28,329 nucleotides of DNA, taken from NCBI GenBank assembly GCA_900544515.1, contig UQVI01000005.1:1-28329 (forward strand). Reading direction: 5' to 3'. How positions within the stretch are numbered: position 1 is the first letter of the stretch; every line of letters begins with the position of its first letter. Positions 15,700 through 24,397 of this stretch are shown piece after piece. The translations under genes and the position numbers were made by a program. The notes beneath the pieces are model-generated. The model was not told where the DNA came from. It searched no databases and worked only from the letters and a program-made list of their open reading frames with translations. The DNA comes from an uncultured Oscillospiraceae bacterium (GTDB taxonomy: Bacteria > Bacillota > Clostridia > Oscillospirales > Acutalibacteraceae).

Positions 15700-16412
15700 T
15701 GATTATTTTTCCTGCGATTGATATTATAGGCGGTAAGCCTGTAAGACTTTATAAGGGTGATTTTTCAACTGCTGCACAGGTTGCGGCCGATGCACTTGAA
15801 ACTGCGGATAGCTTTGTCAAGGCAGGCTGTGAATGGATACATATGGTTGACCTTGACGGCTCTCTCAAAAAAGAGCCTGTGAATGCAGATACTTTTATTT
15901 CCGTTGCTAAGGAAACCTCGCTTAAGGTTGAGCTCGGCGGCGGTATCCGTACAATGAAGGATATTGATTTTTATGTCAACAACGGTATCAGCAGGATTAT
16001 TCTCGGTTCTGTTGCACTGAAAAATCCTCAGCTTGTTAAAGAGGCTGTTAAGGAGTTTGGTGATATCATAGCAGTTGGAATTGACGCAAAAAACGGATAT
16101 GCTGCCACGGAGGGCTGGATGGAAAGCAGTGATGTTTATTTTACCGACCTTGCAAAACAGATGGAGGCTGTGGGTGTGAAAACAATTATCTTTACGGATA
16201 TCAGTAAGGACGGTACTCTTTCAGGTCCTAACCTGGAACAGCTTAATGAAATCAACAACGCTGTGTCCTGTGATATAACGGCTTCAGGCGGTGTTACAAA
16301 TATCAATGATATAATCAATCTGCGTGACAGTGGATTGTATGGTGCTATATGCGGCAAAAGCCTTTATGAAGGCACACTTAATCTTGCTGACGCAGTGGAG
16401 GCTTGTAAATGA
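15699..16412 (+). CDS. hisA: ProFAR isomerase
   Basis: TIM-barrel isomerase that opens the ribose of ProFAR to give PRFAR. It has 237 residues. The two catalytic aspartates expected of HisA are at D8 (FPAIDIIGGKPVRLYKG) and D167 (FTDISKDGTLSGPN), and LGGGIRTMKDI gives one phosphate loop. The KPVRLYKG wording distinguishes HisA from its relative HisF. The hisH gene expected before it and the hisF gene expected after it are both missing: hisI follows with a four-base overlap. Confidence 0.96.
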   Translation: MIIFPAIDIIGGKPVRLYKGDFSTAAQVAADALETADSFVKAGCEWIHMVDLDGSLKKEPVNADTFISVAKETSLKVELGGGIRTMKDIDFYVNNGISRIILGSVALKNPQLVKEAVKEFGDIIAVGIDAKNGYAATEGWMESSDVYFTDLAKQMEAVGVKTIIFTDISKDGTLSGPNLEQLNEINNAVSCDITASGGVTNINDIINLRDSGLYGAICGKSLYEGTLNLADAVEACK

Positions 16413-16735
16413 TTGATGTAGAAAAGTATTTCAAAAAGGCTGATTTAATTCCGGCGATTGTGCAGGAGGAGTCAACAGGCGAGGTGCTTATGCTCGCCTA
16501 TATGAACAGGGAATCTATGCAGAAAACACTGGAAACAGGTTATACCTGGTTCTGGTCACGCTCAAGGCAGGAGCTATGGAACAAGGGTGCTACCTCAGGA
16601 CATCTGCAGAAAATCGTTTCCATTCATGGTGATTGCGATGATGATACGCTTTTAATTAAAGTAGTTCAGACCGGTGCTGCCTGCCATACCGGAAATCACT
16701 CATGTTTCTTTAATAAGATTGAAGGAGAATTTTAA
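16409..16735 (+). CDS. hisI: Phosphoribosyl-AMP cyclohydrolase
   Basis: Opens the adenine ring of phosphoribosyl-AMP. The 108-residue product is the stand-alone form. WSRSRQELWNKGATSG is the family signature. Zinc cysteines are C76, C92 and C99, whose spacing of 16 and 7 agrees with the ligands known in the archaeal enzyme, and the magnesium site is DCDDD at 75-79. The ATG overlaps the hisA stop by four bases, and its stop overlaps the hisE ATG by one. Many bacteria fuse hisI with hisE; here they remain separate. Confidence 0.96.
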   Translation: MIDVEKYFKKADLIPAIVQEESTGEVLMLAYMNRESMQKTLETGYTWFWSRSRQELWNKGATSGHLQKIVSIHGDCDDDTLLIKVVQTGAACHTGNHSCFFNKIEGEF

Positions 16736-17058
16736 TGGACTATATTAAAAATGAATATCAGACTATTCTGGACAGAAAGGCTGATCAGCAGGAGGGTTCT
16801 TACACCTGCTATCTTTTTGAAAAGGGAATTGACAAGATTTTAAAAAAGGTCGGTGAGGAATGTACTGAAATGGTAATCGCCGCTAAAAATAATGATAAAG
16901 AGGAAACCGTATATGAAATTACAGACCTTATTTATCATACACTTGTTATGATGGCGAATCAGGGTATCACACCTGAGGATATTGAGGCTGAGCTTGAAAA
17001 GAGAGCAGCCAAAGCAGGAAATCTGAAAAAATTTCACGTGGTAGATAAGAATACATAA
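16735..17058 (+). CDS. hisE: Phosphoribosyl-ATP pyrophosphohydrolase
   Basis: Second step of histidine synthesis: removes pyrophosphate from phosphoribosyl-ATP. It has 107 residues and the all-alpha MazG-like fold. The metal-binding pattern is visible in KKVGEECTEMVIAAKN and VYEITDLIYHTLVMMANQGI. Its TAA shares a base with the ATG of recJ, so translation of the DNA-repair gene is probably coupled to the end of the his operon. Confidence 0.95.
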   Translation: MDYIKNEYQTILDRKADQQEGSYTCYLFEKGIDKILKKVGEECTEMVIAAKNNDKEETVYEITDLIYHTLVMMANQGITPEDIEAELEKRAAKAGNLKKFHVVDKNT

Positions 17059-19091
17059 TGTCGCATAAAAGATGGATAGTTGCCGATGCTGATAAGGAAA
17101 AGGCATCGCTTTTAAGTGAAAAACTGAATATTGATCCGTTCATTGCTTTTCTTCTTGTTTCAAGGGGAATTGATGATGAGCTTTCAGCCTCTGATTTTAT
17201 CAATTCAGGCTGTACCTTTACATCGCCTTATTCATTGAAAGATATGGATAAGGCTGTTTCCCGTATTAATGAGGCTCTTGAAAAGGATGAGAAAATCTGT
17301 ATATACGGTGACTACGATTGTGACGGTGTAACATCAACTGCACTGCTTTATACTTTTTTTGAGAGCATAGGTGCTGATGTAATCTATTTTATTCCGAATC
17401 GTCTTACGGACGGATATGGTATGAATATGTCCGCCATTGACAAAATAAAGGAACAGGGCACGGATTTGATTATTACTGTCGATAACGGTATATCCGCTAT
17501 TGATGAGGCGGAGTATATCTATTCTCTCGGTATGGAACTGGTGGTTACTGACCATCATCAGATTGGTGATGCACTGCCGAGAGCCTGTGCAGTGGTCAAT
17601 CCGCATCGTGAGGATAATGATATCAAGTTCAGGGAGTTTGCAGGTGTAGGTGTTGCCTTCAAGCTCGCCTGTGCACTTTATGATGGTGATGAAAGTGAAA
17701 TGCTTGAGCAGTATGCCGACCTTGTTGCCATCGGTACAATCGGCGATGTCGTTCCTCTTAAGAGTGAAAACAGAGCCTTTGTCAAATATGGTCTGGATCT
17801 GATCAACAACGATTCAAGAATCGGTATTGCTGCACTTCGTCAGGCAGCAGGTAATTCTGAGGATGATATAAGTTCGGTTGATGTGGCATTTCAGCTTTGT
17901 CCTCGTATCAATGCGGCAGGCAGAATGGATCATGCATCAAAAGCAGTTGAGCTGCTTATCTGTGATGATTATGAGGATGCTCGTTTTAAGGCAGAGCAGT
18001 TGAATCTTGAAAATAATCACAGGCATGAGGTTGAGTCAAATATCCTTGATGATATTAAGCAGAGAGTTGCAGCTCATCCTGAGCTTGTAGAGAATCGTGT
18101 AATCGTTATCACCGGTGAAAATTATCATCACGGTGTTATTGGTATCGTAGCCTCTCATATCGTTTCAGCTTACGGAAAGCCGGCAATTATTATCGGAATG
18201 GACGAGGACGGAAAGTGCACCGGCTCAGCACGAAGTGTTGACGGCTTTAATATTTTTGATGCTATTTTCTCCTGCTCGGATTTGCTCACCCATTTCGGCG
18301 GACATCCGCTTGCTGCAGGACTTGGTATTGTAAAAGAAAATATAGATGTTTTCAGAGAATGCATCAATGATTATGCTGTCAGAAAATACGAGGTAATGCC
18401 TGCCTGCTCACTACGTCTTGACTGCAAGCTGTCACCGTTTTATCTGAATACGGATCTTGTGGATAACCTTTCAAGCCTTGAGCCTTACGGTGCGGATAAT
18501 GCTCAGCCTGTTTTCGGCTTGTTTAATGTTACGCTTGTCTCCGTAACTCCGATTGGTGAGGGCAAGCATATTCGACTTGAAGTGCAGAAAAAGGGGAAAA
18601 ACTTTAAAATTGTTAAGTTCAGAACAACTGTTGGCGAGTTTCCATACAAGACAGGAGATTCCATTGATGTGGCGATCAAGGTGTCTAAGAATTATTTTAA
18701 AGGAAGATATTATCTTTCCATACGTGCTGAGGATATCAGACCGAATGGAATAGATGATGATAAATATTTCAAAGAAAAAAATGAACTTGAGCTTTTTAAG
18801 CTTGGACACAATGGTGATGTATCGTTATATCCCAACAGGGATATCTGCGGCGATATATACAGATTTTTAAAACAGAACAAGGGCTGGCAGTACAGCTTTG
18901 ATGATTTGTATTTTGCTGTGAAGCAGTCGGTTACATACGGTCAGCTCTTTTTTGCACTTGAGGCTTTTTGTGAAGTGGGGCTGATAAGCCGTGACGGCGA
19001 AAAGGTAATGCTTAATCAGACAGAGGGAAAGGTTTCCCTTGATGAAACAAATATAATGAAAACCCTGAAGGGAAGGCTTAAAATTGATTGA
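17058..19091 (+). CDS. recJ: Single-stranded-DNA-specific exonuclease RecJ
   Basis: 5'-3' exonuclease on single-stranded DNA used in recombinational repair and mismatch processing. The 677-residue product has DHH-family motifs: YGDYDCDGVTS (D85, D87, D89), TDHHQIGD (D165, H166, H167), RINAAGRMDHAS, and the DHHA1 motif FGGHPLAAGL (H416), followed by an OB-like domain and a C-terminal extension of about 120 residues. It begins on the last base of hisE and overlaps relA by eight bases. In many Firmicutes the apt gene for adenine phosphoribosyltransferase sits between recJ and relA; it is absent here. Confidence 0.95.
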   Translation: MSHKRWIVADADKEKASLLSEKLNIDPFIAFLLVSRGIDDELSASDFINSGCTFTSPYSLKDMDKAVSRINEALEKDEKICIYGDYDCDGVTSTALLYTFFESIGADVIYFIPNRLTDGYGMNMSAIDKIKEQGTDLIITVDNGISAIDEAEYIYSLGMELVVTDHHQIGDALPRACAVVNPHREDNDIKFREFAGVGVAFKLACALYDGDESEMLEQYADLVAIGTIGDVVPLKSENRAFVKYGLDLINNDSRIGIAALRQAAGNSEDDISSVDVAFQLCPRINAAGRMDHASKAVELLICDDYEDARFKAEQLNLENNHRHEVESNILDDIKQRVAAHPELVENRVIVITGENYHHGVIGIVASHIVSAYGKPAIIIGMDEDGKCTGSARSVDGFNIFDAIFSCSDLLTHFGGHPLAAGLGIVKENIDVFRECINDYAVRKYEVMPACSLRLDCKLSPFYLNTDLVDNLSSLEPYGADNAQPVFGLFNVTLVSVTPIGEGKHIRLEVQKKGKNFKIVKFRTTVGEFPYKTGDSIDVAIKVSKNYFKGRYYLSIRAEDIRPNGIDDDKYFKEKNELELFKLGHNGDVSLYPNRDICGDIYRFLKQNKGWQYSFDDLYFAVKQSVTYGQLFFALEAFCEVGLISRDGEKVMLNQTEGKVSLDETNIMKTLKGRLKID

Positions 19092-21291
19092 TACGGTATA
19101 TGATCAGGAATACAACGACGGCTTTAAGACTTTTTTTGAAAAGGTAAAAAGCAGCTCACAGTATGACTATGCTAAAATTGAAAAGGCATATAATCTGGCT
19201 CACGATGCCCATAAAAATCAGCGCAGACGTTCCGGTGAGCCTTATATTATGCACCCTGTTGCTGTTGCGGAAATTCTTTTTGCACTGGGTATGGATAATG
19301 AGTGTATAATCGGTGCTCTTCTTCACGATGTTGTGGAGGACACGGAATATGATCTGGATTATATCAAAAAGGAATTCGGTGACGAAATTGCACTGCTTGT
19401 TGACGGTGTAACCAAGCTTGGTCAGATTCCTCTTTCCACACGTGAGGAGGTACAGGCAGAGAATATCCGTAAAATGTTTATTGCTATGAATGAGGATATC
19501 AGGGTTATTATTATCAAGCTTTGCGACAGGCTTCATAATATGAGAACACTCGAGCATATGCCTGAATATAAGCAGAGGGAGAAGAGCCTTGAAACGCTGG
19601 AGATTTATGCTCCTATTGCGCACCGTCTCGGTATCCGTCCTATTAAGGAAGAGCTTGAAGATTTAGCAATTTATTATCTTGACCCCATTGCCTATAAGGA
19701 AATAGAAAAAAATCTTTCTATGAAAAAAGAGCAGGGTGAGAAATTTTTAAGCGATATTAAAAATCAGATAAGTGATAAAATTATGCCTGTTATGGATAAC
19801 GCTATGATTACCTCACGTGTGAAATCCGTACACGGTATTTTCCGTAAGGTTTATATCAAGGGTAAAAATTTTGAACAGATTTTTGATATCTACGCAGTCA
19901 GAATTATTGTTGATTCCATGATTGACTGTTATAATGCACTTGGTATAGTGCACGATATGTTCAAGCCTCTTCCCGGCAGATTTAAGGACTATATCTCTAT
20001 GCCCAAGCCAAACAGATATCAGTCACTCCATACAACTGTTCTGAGCAAATCAGGAATACCGTTTGAAATTCAGATTCGTACATGGGATATGCACAAAACG
20101 GCTGAATACGGTATCGCTGCCCACTGGAAATATAAGCTGGGCAAGGGCGGAAATGATAAAATGGACAGCCAGCTTGAATGGGTTCACAGAATCCTTGAAA
20201 CCGGCAATGAAACCGAAAATGCCGAAGAGCTTGTTGCCAATATCAAGGGTGACCTTTCCATAGAGGAAATTTATGTGTTCACACCGAGAGGTGATGTAAA
20301 GGCACTGCCAAAGGGTGCAACGGTTATTGACTTTGCCTATGCCATTCATTCGGAAGTTGGCAACAAAATGGTCGGTGCTAAGGTTAACGGTAAAATTGTC
20401 AATCTGGATTATAAGGTTAAAACAGGTGAGATAGTTGAAATTCTTACATCCAATCAGCGGGGTAAAGGACCAAGCCGTGACTGGCTGAATATCGTGAAAA
20501 CAGGTGAATCAAGAAGTAAAATCCGCTCCTGGTTTAAAAAAGAAAAGCGTGACGAAAATATTATCAACGGCAAGGCTGAGGTGGAACGCGAGTTCAAGCG
20601 TAACTTTATCCGCCTTGATTCCGAGCAGTATGAAAAGTTTATTGAAAAGATTGCTGAGCGTCAGCATTTTGCAGAGCTGGATGATTTTTATGCTGCAGTC
20701 GGCTACGGCGGTATACAGATTACACGTCTTATGCCTGGTATAAAAGATGAATATAACCGTAATTGGAAGCCTAAGGAGCCTGCTGTTGCACCTAAGCCAA
20801 TGATGAATGTGGAGGATAACACCTCTTCAAAAAACAGTAATGGTGTTGTGGTTGAGGGAATAGACAACTGCCTTATTAAAATGGCGCGCTGCTGTTCACC
20901 TATACCCGGTGAACCGATTATCGGATTTATTAATCGTGGTACAGGACTTACGGTTCACAGACGTGACTGCGTGAATGTACCGATGGATATTGCACATTCC
21001 TCTGAACCTGAGCGCTGGGTGAATTGCCATTGGGACAGCAGTGTTCAGGTTGAAGCAAGGTCAACAATTGATGTTTATGCCATTGACCGTGACGGTGTTG
21101 TGCTGGATATCACAACAAAAATGGCAACTGCCCACGTAAAAATTCATTCTATTAATGCAAGACCGATTAATGAGGGCAACTGCCTTACAACAATGACGAT
21201 TTCTGTCAACTCCAAAGAGCATCTTGAAAGCGTATTGAAGCTGCTCAGAAAGGTTGACGGCGTTTATCATATTGAAAGAAGTGGTAACTGA
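19084..21291 (+). CDS. relA: Bifunctional (p)ppGpp synthetase/hydrolase
   Basis: Makes and degrades the stringent-response alarmone (p)ppGpp. The 735-residue product has all the usual domains in order: an HD hydrolase with intact metal site (H57, HDVVED at 81-86, KLCDRLHNMRTL), the synthetase (GRFKDYISMPKPNRYQSLHTT, AEYGIAAHWKYK), a TGS domain (IYVFTPRGDVKALPKGATVIDFAYAIHS), a zinc-finger-like CCSPIPGEPIIGFI region, and a C-terminal ACT domain. The intact HD site implies a two-way enzyme. The TTG start at 19084 lies inside recJ, with GGAAGG at 19071-19076 as ribosome binding site. No later start would keep the N-terminal helix, so TTG is favoured. Confidence 0.96.
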   Translation: MIDTVYDQEYNDGFKTFFEKVKSSSQYDYAKIEKAYNLAHDAHKNQRRRSGEPYIMHPVAVAEILFALGMDNECIIGALLHDVVEDTEYDLDYIKKEFGDEIALLVDGVTKLGQIPLSTREEVQAENIRKMFIAMNEDIRVIIIKLCDRLHNMRTLEHMPEYKQREKSLETLEIYAPIAHRLGIRPIKEELEDLAIYYLDPIAYKEIEKNLSMKKEQGEKFLSDIKNQISDKIMPVMDNAMITSRVKSVHGIFRKVYIKGKNFEQIFDIYAVRIIVDSMIDCYNALGIVHDMFKPLPGRFKDYISMPKPNRYQSLHTTVLSKSGIPFEIQIRTWDMHKTAEYGIAAHWKYKLGKGGNDKMDSQLEWVHRILETGNETENAEELVANIKGDLSIEEIYVFTPRGDVKALPKGATVIDFAYAIHSEVGNKMVGAKVNGKIVNLDYKVKTGEIVEILTSNQRGKGPSRDWLNIVKTGESRSKIRSWFKKEKRDENIINGKAEVEREFKRNFIRLDSEQYEKFIEKIAERQHFAELDDFYAAVGYGGIQITRLMPGIKDEYNRNWKPKEPAVAPKPMMNVEDNTSSKNSNGVVVEGIDNCLIKMARCCSPIPGEPIIGFINRGTGLTVHRRDCVNVPMDIAHSSEPERWVNCHWDSSVQVEARSTIDVYAIDRDGVVLDITTKMATAHVKIHSINARPINEGNCLTTMTISVNSKEHLESVLKLLRKVDGVYHIERSGN

Positions 21292-21743
21292 TGAAAGCTG
21301 TAATTCAAAGAGTTTCCTATTCCTCTGTCGTTATTGACGGAAAAGAGGTTGGCAAAACAGATAAAGGGCTTATGATTCTGCTCGGTGTTGAGCGGGGTGA
21401 TACAAAAGCAGATGCAGATAAGCTGATAAAAAAGATACCTGTACTTCGTATTTTTGAGGATGAAAACGGTAAAATGAATTTATCCTGCCTTGACATTTCC
21501 GGAGAAATATTAGTGGTTTCTCAGTTTACCTTATGTGCAGACTGTTCACACGGCAGGAGACCCAGCTTTACAGCCTCTGCACCTCCTGACATTGCAAATG
21601 AGCTTTATATGTACTTTGTTGATGAACTGAGAAAAGCAGGTGTTAAAAAGGTTGATACAGGAGAATTCGGTGCGGATATGAAGGTGTCTCTTTTAAATGA
21701 CGGACCTGTTACTATTATTCTTGAAAGTAGGGAGCTTAAATAA
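21291..21743 (+). CDS. dtd: D-aminoacyl-tRNA deacylase
   Basis: Proofreading enzyme that removes D-amino acids wrongly attached to tRNA. It has 150 residues, the usual length. The active-site SQFTL motif is at residues 77-81 and the cross-subunit GPVT motif at 138-141, with HGRRPSFTASAPP between them. Its ATG shares a base with the relA stop, and its stop shares a base with the next ATG. The relA-dtd pair is conserved across Firmicutes. Confidence 0.97.
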   Translation: MKAVIQRVSYSSVVIDGKEVGKTDKGLMILLGVERGDTKADADKLIKKIPVLRIFEDENGKMNLSCLDISGEILVVSQFTLCADCSHGRRPSFTASAPPDIANELYMYFVDELRKAGVKKVDTGEFGADMKVSLLNDGPVTIILESRELK

Positions 21744-22357
21744 TGCTTGATGTAAAATATGATGTGTTCGGCAGTCTTGAAAATAACTGCTATCTTATAA
21801 CCGATACTGCGACAGGCAAATCAGCTCTTGTGGACTGCACTGAGGACAGTCAGAAAATGAGAAACTTTATCGGTGACTGCGAGCTTGAATATATTCTCCT
21901 GACACACGGTCATTTTGACCATATTGCTGGTGTTAAGGGTATTCAGGAGCTGACAGGTGCAAAGGTTGTTATCAGTTCTGAGGACAGTCCTATGCTCTCC
22001 TCATCAAAGGCAAGCCTTGCCGCCTTTTGCGGTGCACAGCAGAATAATACCGATGCTGATATGATTGTTGGGGACGGTGACACAATCACACTTGGTGAGA
22101 GTATCATCAAGGTTATTTCAACTCCCGGTCATACAAAGGGCGGACTGTGTTATATTTGTGACGATAAAATATTTACAGGGGACACATTGTTTTTCTGCTC
22201 TTGCGGCAGGACTGATTTTCCGGGTGGTTCATCTGCTGAGATACTGAAGAGCCTTAAAAAAATTGCTGATTTAAAAGGAAATCTTAAGGTATATCCCGGA
22301 CACGACAGAGTATCAACTCTTGACTTTGAACGTGCAAATAATCCGTATATGAAATAG
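21743..22357 (+). CDS. Glyoxalase-II-like metallo-hydrolase
   Basis: A 204-residue cytoplasmic enzyme of the metallo-beta-lactamase fold. Metal ligands are complete: LTHGHFDHIAG (H55, H57, D59, H60), TPGHTKGG (H130), FTGDTLF (D147) and YPGHD (H187). The pattern matches the hydroxyacylglutathione-hydrolase-like group common in Firmicutes, which often lacks glutathione, so the true substrate (a thioester of another thiol, or something else) is open. It lies between dtd and hemZ, a placement seen in many Clostridia. No signal peptide. Confidence 0.9.
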   Translation: MLDVKYDVFGSLENNCYLITDTATGKSALVDCTEDSQKMRNFIGDCELEYILLTHGHFDHIAGVKGIQELTGAKVVISSEDSPMLSSSKASLAAFCGAQQNNTDADMIVGDGDTITLGESIIKVISTPGHTKGGLCYICDDKIFTGDTLFFCSCGRTDFPGGSSAEILKSLKKIADLKGNLKVYPGHDRVSTLDFERANNPYMK

Positions 22358-22371
22358 GAATTTTATAAATT

Positions 22372-23805
22372 ATGGTACTTAAGGTTATAAATCATCCGTT
22401 TGAGTATGATATGAAAAATCTCTGCACCGCATTTTTTCCTTATGAAAAGATAAAGTGTGACGGCGAAGAGGATATTGTTATCATCACGGAAAAGACGGAG
22501 GATACTTTCATTGTTGATGCAAAGGTCTATGATAAAAGCCTTGTAAAAACGAAAAGAATAGACAGTAATGAGGATATGGCAACGGCTATGTCCGTTTTGC
22601 TTTATCATACTTTAAGCGAGCTTATGGGTATTCAATCTGCGTGGGGTATACTTTTCGGTGTGCGTCCTGCAAAGCTTATGCACCGTTTTACGCAAAGCTA
22701 TGGTGAGCGGGGGGCAAGAGATTATTTTATAAATAAATTCCTTGTTTCACCTGAGAAAACAGATTTGGCAATTGAGGTTATGGGGCATGAAAATCAGATT
22801 ATTTCCCTATCCGGCAAGAAATCCTTTTCCCTCTATGTTTCCATTCCGTTTTGTCCTACTCGCTGTTCATATTGTTCCTTTGTTTCACACTCCATTGAGC
22901 GGACTAAGAAGTTGATAAGACCTTATGTTGAGCTGCTTTGCAGGGAGCTTGAGGAGACAGGAAGAATTGCAAAAGAGCTTGACCTAAGGCTTGAAACCGT
23001 TTATTTCGGCGGCGGAACGCCTACGACCCTTGACGCTGAATCCTTAGCAAAAATTTTTAATACAATAAGCAGGAATTTTGATTTATCCGCACTGCGTGAA
23101 TATACTGTTGAGGCAGGCAGACCTGATACGGTGATTCGTGAAAAGCTGAATGCTTTAAAAAATGCAGGTGTTACACGTATCAGCATTAATCCGCAGTCCT
23201 TTAATGATGATGTGCTGGAGGCAATCGGCAGAAAGCATACTGCAAAGCAGACCGTTGATGCATTTTATCTGGCAAGGGAATGCGGCTTTGATAACATCAA
23301 TATGGACTTTATTGCAGGCCTTCCTAAGGATGATTCAGCCTCATTCAGAAGCAGTATTGATAAAGCGATTGATTTGGGTGCCGAGTCAATCACCGTACAT
23401 ACTCTTGCACTGAAATCAGCGGCCTATATGGTTACCCGTGAAAGCACCTTTGATTTGACTGACAGGCTGACTGTTTCGGATATGGTGGATTATTCGGGTA
23501 AAATTCTTTCTGATAACAATTACTATCCGTATTATATGTACAGACAGTCAAAATCACTGGGTAATCTTGAAAATGTAGGCTGGTGCAAGGAGGGTATGGA
23601 TTGTCTTTATAATGTCTATATGATGGACGAGACGCACTCTGTTTTTGCAGTAGGTGCAGGGGCTGTTACCAGACTGAAAAATCAGAAAACAGGAAAAATT
23701 GAAAGAATATATAATTATAAATACCCATATGAATATATTGATGATTTTGATGAAATTCTTTCAAGAAAAAGCGGTATATTAAAATTTTATAATGAATATA
23801 TATAA
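22372..23805 (+). CDS. hemZ: HemZ-type radical SAM coproporphyrinogen dehydrogenase
   Basis: Radical SAM enzyme of the HemN/HemZ group, named for oxygen-independent coproporphyrinogen III oxidation in haem synthesis. The 477-residue product has an N-terminal extension of about 150 residues that is typical of HemZ, then the iron-sulfur motif CPTRCSYC (C161, C165, C168), the VYFGGGTPTTL glycine-rich SAM site, and NINMDFIAGLPKD. No other haem gene is nearby, and many Clostridia keep hemZ without the full pathway, so its real reaction is uncertain. It begins 14 bases after the hydrolase, with a weak AGGAA ribosome binding site. Confidence 0.92.
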   Translation: MVLKVINHPFEYDMKNLCTAFFPYEKIKCDGEEDIVIITEKTEDTFIVDAKVYDKSLVKTKRIDSNEDMATAMSVLLYHTLSELMGIQSAWGILFGVRPAKLMHRFTQSYGERGARDYFINKFLVSPEKTDLAIEVMGHENQIISLSGKKSFSLYVSIPFCPTRCSYCSFVSHSIERTKKLIRPYVELLCRELEETGRIAKELDLRLETVYFGGGTPTTLDAESLAKIFNTISRNFDLSALREYTVEAGRPDTVIREKLNALKNAGVTRISINPQSFNDDVLEAIGRKHTAKQTVDAFYLARECGFDNINMDFIAGLPKDDSASFRSSIDKAIDLGAESITVHTLALKSAAYMVTRESTFDLTDRLTVSDMVDYSGKILSDNNYYPYYMYRQSKSLGNLENVGWCKEGMDCLYNVYMMDETHSVFAVGAGAVTRLKNQKTGKIERIYNYKYPYEYIDDFDEILSRKSGILKFYNEYI

Positions 23806-23821
23806 ATATACACCTCAAGTA

Positions 23822-23850
23822 TTGCAATGTTTTACAAATTGTAATATAAT
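23822..23850 (+). promoter_or_regulatory. Candidate sigma-A promoter of the coiled-coil gene
   Basis: TTGCAA (23822-23827) and a perfect TATAAT (23845-23850) are 17 bases apart. The predicted transcription start is near 23857, in or just before the AGAGGTGG ribosome binding site, so the leader would be very short. No terminator is visible after hemZ, so read-through is also possible. Confidence 0.7.
23832..23844. promoter_or_regulatory. Short inverted repeat in the promoter spacer
   Basis: TTACAA (23832-23837) and TTGTAA (23839-23844) are exact reverse complements around a single A. They end directly against the -10 box. It may be an operator for a dimeric regulator, but six-base AT-rich arms could also arise by chance. 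Confidence 0.35.
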
Positions 23851-23868
23851 GTATTAGAGGTGGTAATA

Positions 23869-24330
23869 ATGGCAATGAAATTCAGTGATATATTCGGTAC
23901 GAATGATTTGATGAATAATCCTAAGCTTGAAGAGGTTTTTAATAAGACAAGGGATATGGCGGAAACCGTCAGCAAAAAAAGTGCCGAGCATCTTGAAATG
24001 AGCAGAAAAAAGGTTGAATGCCTTGATGCTAAAACAAAGCTTTCAAGATTATTTGAAAAGTATGGTGAGCTGCAGTATAACAGCTATATCGGAGAAGAGG
24101 TTAATCAGTCTGAACTTGAGGATGTTGCAAACAGAATTGCATCGCTCAAGGAAAAGATTGAGCTTTTAACTATAGAAATTGAAGAAGCGAAATTACAATT
24201 CAATGAAGCGGTGGCATCTGCCACAAAGAAAACACGCGATGCTTTTCAGAAAGAGTTTGATAAGATGAATAAGACTGAGGTTACTGTTGAGGCTGATGAT
24301 GTTGAAGTAACCGACGCAAGTAATGAATAA
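23869..24330 (+). CDS. Unrecognised coiled-coil protein, 153 residues
   Basis: I do not recognise the family. The product is cytoplasmic (no signal peptide or membrane helix) and highly charged. From about residue 20 to 140 it is predicted alpha-helical with heptad-like spacing, probably a coiled coil, interrupted by a short GELQYNSYIGEEVNQ segment near the middle. The tail is acidic. I chose the ATG at 23869, five bases after AGAGGTGG; a GTG at 23860 falls inside that ribosome binding site, and the ATG at 23875 is a less well-spaced alternative. It has its own promoter and terminator, so it is monocistronic. Length and helical architecture recall small regulators of the YlbF/YmcA kind, but that is only a resemblance in shape. 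Confidence 0.82.
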   Translation: MAMKFSDIFGTNDLMNNPKLEEVFNKTRDMAETVSKKSAEHLEMSRKKVECLDAKTKLSRLFEKYGELQYNSYIGEEVNQSELEDVANRIASLKEKIELLTIEIEEAKLQFNEAVASATKKTRDAFQKEFDKMNKTEVTVEADDVEVTDASNE

Positions 24331-24359
24331 TAAATCAGAATTTTAAAGAGAATTTTAAA

Positions 24360-24391
24360 GGCAGTACATTTTTGTACTGCCTGATTTTTTT
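24360..24391 (+). terminator. Strong intrinsic terminator of the coiled-coil gene
   Basis: GGCAGTACA (24360-24368) pairs perfectly with TGTACTGCC (24373-24381) around TTTT, and a run of seven T follows at 24385-24391. It lies 30 bases after the stop of the coiled-coil gene and separates it from the flippase gene. Confidence 0.93.
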
Positions 24392-24397
24392 GTTTAG

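Noticed and set aside
15699..16412. HisA read as the missing HisF
   Set aside because: The KPVRLYKG segment and the D8/D167 pair fit HisA.
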